Below are positions 38,881 to 48,658 of a DNA stretch of 64,000 bases, in pieces. The stretch lies in the NCBI RefSeq assembly GCF_014860165.1, contig NZ_JACZKG010000032.1, positions 59,294-123,293 on the forward strand, in the 5' to 3' direction. Every line of letters begins with the position of its first letter. Positions within the stretch are counted from its first letter, which is position 1. The notes under the pieces were generated by a model. The model saw only the letters and a list, made by a program, of their open reading frames with translations, had not been told where the DNA came from and searched no databases. The translations under genes were made by a program, and so were the position numbers. This DNA is from Devosia sp. (GTDB lineage: Bacteria > Pseudomonadota > Alphaproteobacteria > Rhizobiales > Devosiaceae).

Positions 38881-39310
38881 GCCGTGCCTCGCGCTGGAAG
38901 CGCGCGTGTTTCGCCTGTTGGCAAAGCGCAAGCCTGATCGGCAGGCCGTTCGCGGCTAGGATCGGCTTGTTGCTCTCGGTCAGCAGCGTACGAAATCAGA
39001 GCGTCCCGGCCGGTGCGGCTGGGGGTGCTTGCATGGTTGGACTGCGGCAGTCGATGGCGGAAACGCCCGCCTGCCCTGCCCCGGAAATGTGTGACCGAAA
39101 GGCAAAGCGCAGTATCTGCAAACTCTTACTGGCTGCCATCTTGCAGAATGACTGTTTCCATGCCACATAGTGCTCATACGTTTTCAGCCTAAGTCGGCTG
39201 CCTGACGCCGGAAATCCCGGTCCGCGGCTCCTTCTCGACCATGCGAACGTTATGTCCCTTTGGCATGTTGCCATCGGATAACCGCTCGTTACGAGCAAAA
39301 GGAACCTATC
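38881..39310 (+). promoter_or_regulatory. Gene-free leader region of cspA, with hairpin at the ribosome site
   Basis: No coding region is supported in these 430 bases. Cold-shock genes commonly have long leaders that change fold with temperature; most of this stretch may be promoter and leader. GCTCGT (39284-39289) and ACGAGC (39291-39296) form a six-pair stem around one T directly before the AAAAGGAA ribosome site at 39297-39304, so the ribosome site is next to a hairpin. No promoter was assigned. Confidence 0.4.
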
Positions 39311-39523
39311 ATGGCCCTCATCACCGGCACTGTTAAATTCTTCAACACCACCAAGGGCTTCGGCTTCATCTCGCCTGAAAATGGCGGCAAGGATGCCTTC
39401 GTCCACATCTCCGCCGTTCAGCGTTCGGGCCTGCAGGGCCTCTACGAGAACGACAAGGTGACCTACGAGCTCGAGACCGGCCGTGACGGCAAGGAATCGG
39501 CAACCAACCTGACCCTGCTCTAG
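39311..39523 (+). CDS. cspA: Cold shock protein (CspA family)
   Basis: A 70-residue single cold-shock domain that binds single-stranded RNA or DNA. RNP1 is KGFGFI (15-20) and RNP2 is DAFVHIS (28-34); the first strand is TGTVKFFN. In the cold such proteins melt RNA structure. The ATG at 39311 follows AAAAGGAACCTATC; an upstream in-frame start at 39260 would add non-family residues. A strong terminator follows at 39568. Confidence 0.95.
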   Translation: MALITGTVKFFNTTKGFGFISPENGGKDAFVHISAVQRSGLQGLYENDKVTYELETGRDGKESATNLTLL

Positions 39524-39567
39524 TTTCTGCTACTGCAAGGCGAGCGCGCTTCGGCGCTGCTCACGAG

Positions 39568-39599
39568 AGGCCACTGCGATTTATCGCGGTGGCCTTTTT
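39568..39599 (+). terminator. Intrinsic terminator of cspA
   Basis: AGGCCACTGCGAT (39568-39580) and ATCGCGGTGGCCT (39583-39595) pair with one mismatch over a two-base centre and run into TTTTT. It lies 45 bases after the cspA stop and overlaps the 3' end of the small minus-strand gene. Confidence 0.9.
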
Positions 39600-39793
39600 G
39601 TTGTCTGCCGTCGCTCGATCACCAGCCCGATCTGCCGACCAATTCCAAGTCCCGCGATGGCGCCCAGCGCAATGATGATGATCCGCAGGACAAAGTTCTG
39701 TTCGACGGCGAGGAACACGCCTACGCTGGCGCCGACCACCATGAAGGCCACGGCAAGTATCTCCGAAATCGGTCGATCTATCTTGCCTGGCAT
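39581..39793 (-). CDS. Small two-helix membrane protein, hypothetical
   Basis: A 70-residue protein with two hydrophobic segments (about 11-28, ILAVAFMVVGASVGVFLA, and 34-50, FVLRIIIIALGAIAGLG) and basic residues at the end. The ATG at 39793 has GGGGGAGA five bases upstream, which supports translation. Its last codons lie inside the cspA terminator on the other strand. I do not recognise a family, and a spurious frame cannot be excluded. Confidence 0.5.
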   Translation of the reverse strand: MPGKIDRPISEILAVAFMVVGASVGVFLAVEQNFVLRIIIIALGAIAGLGIGRQIGLVIERRQTTKRPPR

Positions 39794-39966
39794 CTTCTCC
39801 CCCGCCCGAACTGGTCGCGCCATCCTCGCACAGGCCGGCCCGTATGTCCGCCGCGGCATCGAACGGGCGAAGGACAACATTCATGCGTCCCCCCGGATCG
39901 CGCCTGGGGATAGCGTCGGAGGAACTCAGACTCGCAGCGGAGCCACCTGGCAGGCTCGGCAACAAA

Positions 39967-39992
39967 AAAGGCCCGCACGCGTGCGGGCCTTT
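39967..39992 (-). terminator. Intrinsic terminator of the sugar-acid dehydratase gene
   Basis: A perfect palindrome, AAAGGCCCGCACG then CGTGCGGGCCTTT, followed on the minus strand by more T residues (TTTTTTGTTG). It begins 17 bases past the stop codon. Confidence 0.9.
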
Positions 39993-40008
39993 GCGGTTCT
40001 GCTGGCAA

Positions 40009-41820
40009 TCAGTGGTTGTCGCGCGGGATGCCGTTGGTCTGGGCGATGCGCTGGTATTTTTCGGCCGGCTTGAGAATGGCGCCATCGCCGAGCTGGCCGA
40101 CGAGGCCGCGCTGGATTTCCTGCCACGGGGTCTGGTGCTTGGGGAACTTGTAGCCGCCCGAGGCTTCCAGATCGGCGCGACGCGTCGCGATCTCCTCGTC
40201 CGAGATCAGGATATTGGCCTGGCCCTTGTTGAGGTCGATCCGCACCCGGTCGCCGGTGCGCAGGATGGCAAGATTGCCACCGGCTGCCGCTTCGGGCGAG
40301 GCATTGAGGATCGAGGGGGAACCCGACGTGCCGGACTGGCGACCGTCGCCGATACAGGCCAGGGCATGGATACCCTTCTTGATCAGGTAGTTGGGCGGCC
40401 GCATGTTGACGACTTCCGCCGCGCCCGGATAGCCGATGGGGCCGGCGCCACGCATGAACAGCAGCGTGTTTTCGTCGATCTCAAGCGACGGATCGTCGAT
40501 GCGGTGGTGATAATCCTCCGGACCATCGAACACCACCGCCTTGCCCTCGAACGCGCCTGGGCTAGCCGGGTTGTTGAGGTACCGATCGCGGAACTCGGTC
40601 GAGATCACTGATGTCTTCATGATGGCGTTGTCGAACAGATTGCCGCGCAGCACCAGGAAGCCCGCTTCGGTCTTGAGCGGATTATCGAAGTGACGAATGA
40701 CCTTGTCGTCCTGGATGGTGGTGTTGCGGCAGTTCTCGCCGATGGTCTTGCCGTTGACGGTGGGCGCGTTCTCGCGGATCAGGCCCTGGCTCATCAGCTC
40801 GTTGACGACAGCCGGCACACCGCCCGCATGGTAATAGTCTTCGCCCAGATATTCGCCGGCCGGCTGCAGGTTCACCAGCAGCGGTACCTTGTGGCCATAG
40901 GTCTGGAAATCCTGCAGTTCCAGTTCGACACCGATATGCTTGGCGATGGCCTGGATATGGATCGGCGCATTGGTCGAGCCACCGATGGCGGAGTTCACCA
41001 CGATGGTGTTGATGAAATTGTCCTTGGTCAGGATGTCCGAGGGCTTGAGATCCTCGTGCACCATGTCGACGATCCGCTTGCCGGTGCGATAGGCCATTTC
41101 CTGGCGATCGCGATAGGGCGCAGGGATCGCGGCAGAGCCGGGAAGCTGCATGCCCAGCGACTCGGCCAGCGAATTCATGGTCGTGGCCGTGCCCATGGTG
41201 TTGCAATAGCCGGTCGAGGGAGCCGACGACGCCACCAGTTCGATGAACTGGGCATAGTCGATCTCGCCGGCCGCCATCATCTGGCGGGCCTTCCACACGA
41301 TCGTGCCCGAACCGGTGCGTTCACCCTTGTGCCAGCCATTCAGCATCGGGCCGACCGACAGCGCAATGGCCGGGATGTTGACGGTAGCCGCGCCCATCAG
41401 CATCGCCGGCGTGGTCTTGTCACAGCCGATGGTGAGGACGACGCCGTCGAGCGGATAGCCGTAGAGCACTTCGACCAGGCCCAGATAGGCCAGGTTGCGA
41501 TCGAGGCCGGCGGTGGGGCGCTTGCCGGTTTCCTGGATCGGATGCACCGGGAATTCGATGGCGATGCCGCCAGCTTCACGAATGCCTTCCTTGACGCGCT
41601 CGGCCAGCACGATGTGGTGGCGGTTGCACGGCGACAGGTCCGAACCGGTCTGCGCGATGCCGATGATCGGCTTGTCCGACTGCAGTTCCTCGCGCGACAC
41701 GCCGAAATTCATGTAGCGCTCGAGATAGAGCGCCGTCATGTCCGGGTTGTCAGGATTGTCGAACCAGGCGCGCGAGCGCAGCTTTTTCGGCGCCTCGCCG
41801 TGGCCATTGCCTGCAGTCAT
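40009..41820 (-). CDS. IlvD/Edd family sugar-acid dehydratase, probable galactonate/arabonate dehydratase
   Basis: A 603-residue iron-sulfur dehydratase. Cys65 ([11 protein letters not shown]), Cys133 ([11 protein letters not shown]) and Cys206 (STGYCNTMG) fit the [2Fe-2S] ligands of pentonate dehydratases, and [14 protein letters not shown] holds the expected catalytic serine. The Rhizobium L-arabonate dehydratase of this family also acts on D-galactonate, as I recall. Here dgoK and dgoA lie divergently next to it, so D-galactonate to 2-keto-3-deoxygalactonate is the likely reaction; classical DgoD is from the enolase superfamily, so this would be a replacement. Arabonate or fuconate are alternatives. 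It is not the branched-chain IlvD. Confidence 0.88.
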   Translation of the reverse strand: MTAGNGHGEAPKKLRSRAWFDNPDNPDMTALYLERYMNFGVSREELQSDKPIIGIAQTGSDLSPCNRHHIVLAERVKEGIREAGGIAIEFPVHPIQETGKRPTAGLDRNLAYLGLVEVLYGYPLDGVVLTIGCDKTTPAMLMGAATVNIPAIALSVGPMLNGWHKGERTGSGTIVWKARQMMAAGEIDYAQFIELVASSAPSTGYCNTMGTATTMNSLAESLGMQLPGSAAIPAPYRDRQEMAYRTGKRIVDMVHEDLKPSDILTKDNFINTIVVNSAIGGSTNAPIHIQAIAKHIGVELELQDFQTYGHKVPLLVNLQPAGEYLGEDYYHAGGVPAVVNELMSQGLIRENAPTVNGKTIGENCRNTTIQDDKVIRHFDNPLKTEAGFLVLRGNLFDNAIMKTSVISTEFRDRYLNNPASPGAFEGKAVVFDGPEDYHHRIDDPSLEIDENTLLFMRGAGPIGYPGAAEVVNMRPPNYLIKKGIHALACIGDGRQSGTSGSPSILNASPEAAAGGNLAILRTGDRVRIDLNKGQANILISDEEIATRRADLEASGGYKFPKHQTPWQEIQRGLVGQLGDGAILKPAEKYQRIAQTNGIPRDNH

Positions 41821-41918
41821 GTCATGTTCCTCTTGGGGTCCGGGGGCTCGATCGGGCCCACGTTTGGAGCGGTTCTAGCATGGCTTACGCCAGAGTGAAG
41901 GCGATTCCGAGGAAAAAA

Positions 41919-41930
41919 TCATACAAATGA
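41919..41930. promoter_or_regulatory. Short inverted repeat in the divergent dehydratase-dgoK region
   Basis: TCAT-ACAA-ATGA at 41919-41930 is a small dyad in the 272-base divergent intergenic region (41821-42092). It resembles GntR/FadR-type half-site spacing only loosely. No regulator gene is found in the module. The remaining bases of the region show no other structure I can support. Confidence 0.25.
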
Positions 41931-42092
41931 GAATCGGCACCCGATATTTCCCGATGCGCTGAAAATCTTACTAAACGAGGGGACAATATCGGCCCGTTCG
42001 CGGTGATCTGCCCGCGCAAATTGAGACTGGCTGAAACGGGCATCAGCCATTAGGGTCGCGCCGCGTCGGGCCTGTCGCGGTGAGGAAAATCA

Positions 42093-43013
42093 GTGACTGA
42101 GATCGTAGACTGGGTTGCCGTAGACTGGGGCACCTCCAACCTTCGCGCCTGGGGAATCGGTCCCGGCGGCGCGGTGGTGTTTGAGAAGAGCTCGCCCAAG
42201 GGCATGGGCAAGTTGACGCGCGACGAATTTCCTGGGGCACTTGCGGAACTGCTGGAAGCCGTCGCGCCGGCCGGCGCCGGTGCGCTCGATGTGCTGATCT
42301 GCGGCATGGCCGGAGCCCGCCAGGGCTGGCTCGAAGCGCCCTATCTTGAAGCCCCCACCGATCTGCGCGGCCTGCTTGATGGTGCCGTACGACCCGCCAT
42401 GCCGGGCGGACGCATTGCCCCGGTCATCCTCCCCGGCGTCTGCCAGAAGGCAGGCGGCGACAATGTGATGCGCGGCGAGGAAACCCAGCTTCTGGGTCTG
42501 GCGACGCTCACCCCAGGTTTTTCCGGCGTGGTATGCATGCCGGGCACGCATTCGAAATGGGCGCAACTGTCAGGCACGCGGATCGAGCGTTTCTCGACAG
42601 CCATGACGGGTGAGATCTTCGAAGTGCTGCGCACCCATTCGGTGCTGCGCCACTCGTTCAATGGCGACATTGACGGCCCCGGCCGCGCCGACGGATTTGC
42701 CGCCGGAGCCGCTGCCGGCCTGGCCCATCCCGAACAGCTGCTTGGCACGCTATTCCAGGTGCGCGCCGCCTCGCTCCTGTCGGGCCGCCAGCCCGATTGG
42801 TGCGCCGGCTATCTCTCCGGGCTTCTTGTTGGCACCGAGATCGGCAGCAATCGTCATCTGATCGGCGAGCAAGCCGTGCCACTGATCGGGTCGCCCGCCC
42901 TGTGTGCACTCTATGCACAGGTGCTTGATATGGCCGGCGCCCGGGGCGAGCCCAGGGATGCCACCGAAATCGTACTCGCCGGCCTCAAGGCCGCGCGCAG
43001 CTTTGCCGTCTAG
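42093..43013 (+). CDS. dgoK: 2-dehydro-3-deoxygalactonokinase
   Basis: A 306-residue kinase phosphorylating 2-keto-3-deoxygalactonate at C6. It starts at a GTG (TGAGGA upstream) with VAVDWGTSNLRAWGI, the phosphate-1 motif of the actin-like kinase fold, and has ICGMAGARQGWLEAPY, VCMPGTHSKWAQL and TGEIFEVLRTHSVL, all typical of DgoK. It is the first gene of the dgoK-dgoA-lactonase-galactosidase operon, with dgoA 16 bases downstream. Confidence 0.94.
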   Translation: MTEIVDWVAVDWGTSNLRAWGIGPGGAVVFEKSSPKGMGKLTRDEFPGALAELLEAVAPAGAGALDVLICGMAGARQGWLEAPYLEAPTDLRGLLDGAVRPAMPGGRIAPVILPGVCQKAGGDNVMRGEETQLLGLATLTPGFSGVVCMPGTHSKWAQLSGTRIERFSTAMTGEIFEVLRTHSVLRHSFNGDIDGPGRADGFAAGAAAGLAHPEQLLGTLFQVRAASLLSGRQPDWCAGYLSGLLVGTEIGSNRHLIGEQAVPLIGSPALCALYAQVLDMAGARGEPRDATEIVLAGLKAARSFAV

Positions 43014-43029
43014 CCCGGAGTTCATTGCA

Positions 43030-43641
43030 ATGGACCATCGCCACATCATCGCCATTCTACGTGGCATCACGCCCAACGAGACCGTTGAGGTCTGCAAGGC
43101 GCTGATTTCATCCGGCATCACCATGATCGAAGTGCCGCTCAATTCACCAGACGCGCTCACCAGCATCGCGATGGCCTCCAATACGCTGGGTGATGAGGCC
43201 GCCATCGGGGCCGGCACGGTGCTGAGCAAAAAGCATGTCTGGGCCGTTTCGGATGCCGGCGGAACCTTCATCGTTTCCCCCGACACCAACAAGCAAGTGA
43301 TCGAGGAAACCGTGCGCCTGCAGATGCTGTCCTATCCTGGCGTGTTCACGCCCACCGACGCCTTCCGCGCCATCAAGGCCGGCGCCACCGGGCTGAAATT
43401 CTTCCCAGCCGAAGTGCTGGGCCCCAAGGGCATCAAGGCCATGAAGGCGGTCTTGCCGCCGGAACTGCCGGTCTATGCCGTGGGCGGCGCCAATCCGGAC
43501 AATTTTGGCGAGTATTTCGCCGCCGGCTGCACCGGCTTTGGCCTGGGCACCTATATCTACAAGCCCGGCATGGACGCCGCGCAGGTTGCGGAACGCGCCG
43601 CCGCCGCGGTGGCTGCCTATGATGCGGGGAAAGCCCAATGA
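43030..43641 (+). CDS. dgoA: 2-dehydro-3-deoxy-6-phosphogalactonate aldolase
   Basis: A 203-residue class I aldolase splitting KDPGal to pyruvate and glyceraldehyde-3-phosphate. It shows HIIAILRGITPNETVEVC near the N-terminus, the glutamate in ITMIEVPLNSP, FIVSPDTNKQVIEE, and the Schiff-base lysine in GATGLKFFPAEVLGP. The YAVGGANPDNFGEYF segment binds phosphate. A longer upstream frame overlaps dgoK and is not family-like. Its stop overlaps the lactonase start (ATGA). Confidence 0.95.
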   Translation: MDHRHIIAILRGITPNETVEVCKALISSGITMIEVPLNSPDALTSIAMASNTLGDEAAIGAGTVLSKKHVWAVSDAGGTFIVSPDTNKQVIEETVRLQMLSYPGVFTPTDAFRAIKAGATGLKFFPAEVLGPKGIKAMKAVLPPELPVYAVGGANPDNFGEYFAAGCTGFGLGTYIYKPGMDAAQVAERAAAAVAAYDAGKAQ

Positions 43642-44513
43642 GCCAGACCGTCCGCCTCCTGCTCGATTGTCAGTGCCAGCTCGGTGAAGGCCCGATCTGG
43701 CATCCTGGCCGCCAGCAGTTGTTCTTCTTCGATATCAACGAACAGACCCTGTTCGCGGTGACGGCGGCCGGCGAGATCGTCGACAGCTGGCTGTTCAACG
43801 AGACCGTGGCCGCTGCGGCCGTCGTCGACGACCACACGCTGGTGCTGGCCACCGATACTGGCCTCAAGGAATTCGACCTGACGACCGGCGGCATGAACCG
43901 CATCAACGAGATCGAGGCCGACAATCCACTGACCCGCACCAATGACAGCCGCGTCCATCCGTCCGGCGCGTTCTGGATCGGCACCATGACCCGCGCCGAG
44001 GAAGAACCCGGTGGCGCGGTCTATCACTACCGGGCCGGGGTGCTGACCACGATCAAGTCGGGCGTCAAGATTCCCAACGCCACCTGCTTCTCGCCCGATG
44101 GCCGCATCGCCTATTGGTGCGATACGCCGACCAAGAAGATCATGCAGGTTGCCACCGATCCGGCGACCGGCCTGCCCCAGGGCGAATGGACGCTGTTTGC
44201 CGACGTCTCCGATGGCCGGGGCTATCCCGACGGCGCGGTGGTCGACAGCCAGGGCTACCTCTGGAACGCCAAATGGGGCGGTTCATGCGTGGTGCGCCAC
44301 GCCCCGGACGGCTCGATCGACCGCATCGTCGAGGTGCCGGTAAGCCAGGTCACCTGCCCCGCCTTTGGCGGACCCGACCTCAAGACCATGTTCATCACCA
44401 CTGCCGCCAAGAATCTGAGCGCCGAGCAGCTTGCCGCCGAGCGCCATGCGGGCAGCCTCTTCGCCATCGAACTCGATGTCGCCGGCCAGCCCGAACCCAC
44501 AATCACCCTCTGA
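43638..44513 (+). CDS. SMP-30/gluconolactonase family sugar lactonase
   Basis: A 291-residue six-bladed beta-propeller lactonase. The metal-binding glutamate is in QLGEGPIWHPGR, followed by RTNDSRVHPSGAFWIGTM, PNATCFSPDGRIAYWCDT and PDGAVVDSQGYLWNAKWGG, the typical propeller strand motifs with conserved Asn and Asp ligands. Opening of galactono-1,4-lactone to galactonate is inferred from the neighbouring dgo genes; arabinono- or gluconolactone is possible. It is coupled to dgoA and followed eight bases later by the beta-galactosidase. Confidence 0.92.
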   Translation: MSQTVRLLLDCQCQLGEGPIWHPGRQQLFFFDINEQTLFAVTAAGEIVDSWLFNETVAAAAVVDDHTLVLATDTGLKEFDLTTGGMNRINEIEADNPLTRTNDSRVHPSGAFWIGTMTRAEEEPGGAVYHYRAGVLTTIKSGVKIPNATCFSPDGRIAYWCDTPTKKIMQVATDPATGLPQGEWTLFADVSDGRGYPDGAVVDSQGYLWNAKWGGSCVVRHAPDGSIDRIVEVPVSQVTCPAFGGPDLKTMFITTAAKNLSAEQLAAERHAGSLFAIELDVAGQPEPTITL

Positions 44514-44521
44514 GATTCGTC

Positions 44522-46480
44522 ATGACCACCCCTACACTCGGCGTCTGCTACTATCCCGAACACTGGCCCGAGGCGCAGTGGGACAGCGACGCCGCCCGCA
44601 TGGCTGAAGTCGGCATCAAATATGTCCGCATCGGCGAATTCGCCTGGTCGCGGCTCGAGGCGACCCCGGGCAATCTGACCTTCGACTGGATTATCAGGGC
44701 CATGGACGTGCTGGGCCGGCATGGCCTCTCGGTCATCTTCGGCACCCCGACCGCCACCCCGCCCCGCTGGATGGTCGACAAGCATCCCGACATGCTGGCC
44801 GTGGACGTTCACGGGCGGCGCAAGGGCTTCGGCTCGCGCCGCCACTACGACTTCAGCCACCTCGGCTATCGCGAGGAATGCGCGCGTATCGCCCGCCTGC
44901 TCGCCGACGCCGTCGGCAACCACCCGGCACTGGGCGGCTGGCAGATCGACAATGAATATGGCTGCCACGACACCACCTATTCCTATTCGCCGGCCGCCAA
45001 GGAAGGCTTCCAGCGCTGGCTGGCCGAGAAATATGGCACGGTCGAAGCCCTGAACCAGGCCTGGGGCAATGTGTTCTGGTCCATGGAATACAACCGCTTC
45101 GACCAGATCGAGTTGCCGAACCTCCTGGTCGAGAAGCCGACCCCGTCGCATGCGCTCGATTTCCGTCGCTATTCCTCCGACCAGGTCGCCGCCTTCAACA
45201 AGGTGCAGTACGACATTCTCAAGTCGGTCAGGCCGGACCTGCCGGTCATCCACAATTTCATGAGCCGTTACACCGATTTCGATCACTACGACCTGGCCAG
45301 GACGCTCGATATCGCCAGCTGGGACAGCTACCCGCTGGGTCATCTAGCGGTCAGCGACGAGCCCGACGAGGTCAAGCGCCAGTATCGCCGCCAGGGCGAG
45401 CCCGACAACACCGCCTTCCACCACGATCTCTATCGCGCCGTCGGCCATGGCCGCTGGTGGATCATGGAGCAGCAGCCCGGCCCGGTGAACTGGGCCGACT
45501 TCAATCCCGATCCCCTGCCCGGCATGGCGCGCCTGTGGGCGTGGGAGGCCTTCTCCCACGGCGCCGAGGTGGTGACCTATTTCCGCTGGCGGCAGGCGCC
45601 GTTTGCCCAGGAGCAGATGCATGCGGGCCTGCTGCGGCCCGACAGCGAGCCCGCGCCGGCCTATCATGAAGCCAGCCAGGTCGCACAGGAACTCAAGGCC
45701 GTCGGCATGGCCGGCACCGCCACCAAGGGCCGCGTCGCACTGGTCTATGACTACCAGAGCGAATGGGCCTGGGAAATCCAGCCGCAGGCCAAGGGCTTCA
45801 GCCACGGCGCCCATGTGCGCGCGCTCTATTCGGCCTTCCGCAAGCATGGCATCGATATCGACATCCTGCCGCCCAGCACGAAGAGTTTTGCCGGCTATGA
45901 CATCGTCGCTATTCCGACGCTGTTCGCCTGGAACGACGACCTGCGCACCGCCATTGCCGAATTCGATGGCCATCTGCTGATCGGCCCGCGCTCGGGTTCG
46001 AAGACGCAGGATTTCGCCATCCCGACCAGGCTCGGACCCGATCTGCCCAGCAACCTGCTCAACCTCAAGGTCATGCGCATCGATAGCATCGACCCCGCTC
46101 TCGAAGTCGAGGTCAAGGGCAGCGGTGGCGTTCACCTCTGGCGCGAGCGTATCGAGACCAAGGCCAATGTGGTGATCGAGGATGTCGAGGGCTGGCCGGT
46201 GCTGGTCAACCAGGGCAAGCTCTATTACCTGGGCGCCAGCGGTACCAAGGCCCTGGTGCAGCGCGTGGTCGACTACCTGATCGAAGAGGTCGATTTGCCC
46301 ACGCTGGCGCTGCCAGCCGGGGTGCGCTGCCGCACGCGCGACGGCTTCCGCGTCTATGTGAACTACGGCGCCGGCCGCGCCACGCTGGTCCCCGCCAAGG
46401 ACGAAGCAGGCTATGTGCTTGGCTCGACCGAACTGCCCGCCGCGGGCGTCACGGTGGCACGACTCGCCACGGCCGGGTGA
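44522..46480 (+). CDS. Beta-galactosidase, glycoside hydrolase family 42
   Basis: A 652-residue cytoplasmic enzyme (no signal peptide) cleaving beta-galactosides. It begins LGVCYYPEHWPEAQWDSD; the acid/base residue is Glu145 in WQIDNEYG and the nucleophile is Glu316 in WWIMEQQPG, both at the usual GH42 positions. A trimerisation domain (about 385-600) and a short C-terminal beta-domain follow. The open frame extends upstream inside the lactonase gene but the ATG at 44522 gives the normal GH42 start. The last 32 bases overlap the converging comEC gene. Confidence 0.94.
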   Translation: MTTPTLGVCYYPEHWPEAQWDSDAARMAEVGIKYVRIGEFAWSRLEATPGNLTFDWIIRAMDVLGRHGLSVIFGTPTATPPRWMVDKHPDMLAVDVHGRRKGFGSRRHYDFSHLGYREECARIARLLADAVGNHPALGGWQIDNEYGCHDTTYSYSPAAKEGFQRWLAEKYGTVEALNQAWGNVFWSMEYNRFDQIELPNLLVEKPTPSHALDFRRYSSDQVAAFNKVQYDILKSVRPDLPVIHNFMSRYTDFDHYDLARTLDIASWDSYPLGHLAVSDEPDEVKRQYRRQGEPDNTAFHHDLYRAVGHGRWWIMEQQPGPVNWADFNPDPLPGMARLWAWEAFSHGAEVVTYFRWRQAPFAQEQMHAGLLRPDSEPAPAYHEASQVAQELKAVGMAGTATKGRVALVYDYQSEWAWEIQPQAKGFSHGAHVRALYSAFRKHGIDIDILPPSTKSFAGYDIVAIPTLFAWNDDLRTAIAEFDGHLLIGPRSGSKTQDFAIPTRLGPDLPSNLLNLKVMRIDSIDPALEVEVKGSGGVHLWRERIETKANVVIEDVEGWPVLVNQGKLYYLGASGTKALVQRVVDYLIEEVDLPTLALPAGVRCRTRDGFRVYVNYGAGRATLVPAKDEAGYVLGSTELPAAGVTVARLATAG

Positions 46481-48581
46481 GATTGGGAATGGCGGTGCGG
46501 ATATCGAACCGCGCCGCCGCTTCGTTCCAAGCCAACCAGTGCACGCCGCCCGCAGCAAGGGCGTCGGCGTCGATCACCTGGCTGCCGATGCAGGTCGCGG
46601 GCGCCCGAACGCGGGCGATGACCAGCGCGTGCAGGCCGCAATCTTCGGCAAAGGCCGCCGGATTGCGGATCACCGCGACGGAGAAGCGGTCAGTACGAGC
46701 AATGCAGCCCAGGCTGTCGCAACGCAGCCCGTCGACTGTCTCGGCGATCGGTTCCTGATAGTGTTCGCTCCACACATCGGTGGCAAAGCTGCCGGCACGA
46801 CCGGAAATCAGCCCCATGCCCGTCTCCGTTCGAAGGGCCACGGCCTGTGTTGTATCGGCGATGAGGATGTCGGGCCGCTGATCCAGTCCAACCAGCAGCA
46901 CCAGCGGCACGGCCACCGCCGGGCCGAGCAAGCGCCACCAGCTGTTGACGAAGGCAAACCAGGCCAGCGCGGCGAGCCCGATCATCAGCGCGGTACTGGT
47001 CAGCAGCGGGTTACCGGTCAGCCCCTCGCTCCAGCGCGCAACCAGCGTTGCGCCATCCACCATGCGGTCGATGCCCCAGCCCATGATCCCCACGAATGGC
47101 GCTTCGGCGCCGAGCGGCATGGCCAGCACCGAAAGCACCGCAAAGGGCATGATGACGATGCTGACGACCGGCAGCACCAGCACATTGCCCACCACGCCAA
47201 GCGGCGCTGTCTGCTGGAAGTGATAGGCCGAGAACAGCAGGGTCGCCGTGCCGGCAATGAAGCTGGTCAGGGCCGTCGTCCACACCGTCGCCCAGAGCCG
47301 CTCACCCCAGTTTCGCTCGCCAGTCCGGGGTGAGCGCGGCATTTCGTAGATGCCGATCAGCGCCACCACGGCGGCAAACGATAGCTGGAAGCTGGCGCGG
47401 AACACGCTTGCCGGGTCGATGACGATGATGGCCAGCGCCGCAATGGCCACATTGCGCATGGTCAGCGCCCGCCTGCCCGCCAGCACGGCGCCGAAAATCA
47501 GCGCCAGCATGATGGTGGAGCGCAGGGCTGGCACGTTGCCCAGACCACCCGCCAGCAGCAGATAGCCGGCGGCGGCGACGATCCCGCCTATGGCCGCGAT
47601 CTTCTTGACCGGCCAGCGGCTGGTGGCGGCAGGGATCGACGCCAGCAACAGGCGCAGCAGGAAGAACACGCCACCGGCCACGATCGACAGGTGCAAGCCG
47701 GAAATTGAATAGATATGCGCCAGGCCCGAGGCGGCCATGATCTCGCGGGTCTCGTCGTCAATGGCGCTCTGGTCGCCAACGACCATGGCCCGGCCAATCG
47801 CTGCCGACGGCCCGTCGAGCACTGCATCGATGCGGCCGCCGATGGCCATGCGCAGGCCCTCGATGGCCCGGGTCGGATCAAGGCTGTCGCCGGTGGCCAC
47901 CAGGGCTAAGTCGCCCGTGACATTGCCGTAGGCGCCGATGCCCGAGAAGTAGGCGTGGAACTGCCCATCGAAAGCTCCCGGCAGGATCGGGCCGGGCACC
48001 GGCGCCAGCCGCAGGCGTGCCCGGATGACGTCTCCCGGCGCGAGCAGCGGCTCAGGCGGCACGACTAGCCGCGCCCGGGCAATATCGACGGCCCGATCAC
48101 CCTCCACCGGCACCAGGCCCGAGACGACAATGCGGCGGCTCTCCGCTGTTGCCGACACGATCTCCCCCACCCGCGCCTCATAGAGGCCATAGGCGGGCCG
48201 GGTCAGCATTGATGTGCCGAACCACAGTGCATGCAGAGTCAGCAGGCAGAAGCCGATCCATGCTGCGGCGGCAAGCGCGGCCAGCGGCAGGCCGGCGGAG
48301 CGCCGGAGCAATATGACGAGCAGTGCCAGGGCCGCGCCGACGCCGGCCAGAGCCTCCGGCAAGGGCTCGACCGGCAGGGCCGCATAAGCGATCAGTCCGG
48401 CAATGGCGGCGAAGGGCAGCAGCACGAAAAGCCTGCGCGTGGCCGCAGGGTCGAGCCATCCCGCGCCGTCCATGGTCGTGGTTGGACGAAAGCGGATTGC
48501 GGGCTGCCTCGGCCGCAGCTTCGCCGGCAATGGCAGGGCCACCGCGCCCGTCTCGCCCTCGCGTGTTTCGGCCTCCAGCAC
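46449..48581 (-). CDS. comEC: ComEC/Rec2 family competence-type membrane protein
   Basis: A 710-residue inner-membrane protein. After a short basic N-terminus, hydrophobic segments and a DUF4131-like extracellular domain (about 40-230), the competence core (about 245-510) has [20 protein letters not shown] and the [11 protein letters not shown] region. The C-terminal part after about 560 shows no HxHxDH metal motif, so the MBL domain of Bacillus ComEC is reduced or inactive. Role in DNA uptake is inferred from family. It is convergent with the galactosidase gene and divergent from gltX. Confidence 0.9.
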   Translation of the reverse strand: MLEAETREGETGAVALPLPAKLRPRQPAIRFRPTTTMDGAGWLDPAATRRLFVLLPFAAIAGLIAYAALPVEPLPEALAGVGAALALLVILLRRSAGLPLAALAAAAWIGFCLLTLHALWFGTSMLTRPAYGLYEARVGEIVSATAESRRIVVSGLVPVEGDRAVDIARARLVVPPEPLLAPGDVIRARLRLAPVPGPILPGAFDGQFHAYFSGIGAYGNVTGDLALVATGDSLDPTRAIEGLRMAIGGRIDAVLDGPSAAIGRAMVVGDQSAIDDETREIMAASGLAHIYSISGLHLSIVAGGVFFLLRLLLASIPAATSRWPVKKIAAIGGIVAAAGYLLLAGGLGNVPALRSTIMLALIFGAVLAGRRALTMRNVAIAALAIIVIDPASVFRASFQLSFAAVVALIGIYEMPRSPRTGERNWGERLWATVWTTALTSFIAGTATLLFSAYHFQQTAPLGVVGNVLVLPVVSIVIMPFAVLSVLAMPLGAEAPFVGIMGWGIDRMVDGATLVARWSEGLTGNPLLTSTALMIGLAALAWFAFVNSWWRLLGPAVAVPLVLLVGLDQRPDILIADTTQAVALRTETGMGLISGRAGSFATDVWSEHYQEPIAETVDGLRCDSLGCIARTDRFSVAVIRNPAAFAEDCGLHALVIARVRAPATCIGSQVIDADALAAGGVHWLAWNEAAARFDIRTAIPNLTRPWRVVPP

Positions 48582-48658
48582 CCGCGTTGCCCCCGCCCTT
48601 GCGCTCGTGCGGCTCTATGCTACACACGGCTGCAAAATCCTCCAAGCACTCCGGTCTC

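Noticed and set aside
40009..41820. Dihydroxy-acid dehydratase of branched-chain amino acid synthesis
   Set aside because: The sequence motifs and the neighbouring dgo genes fit the pentonate/hexonate dehydratase branch of the family better than true IlvD.
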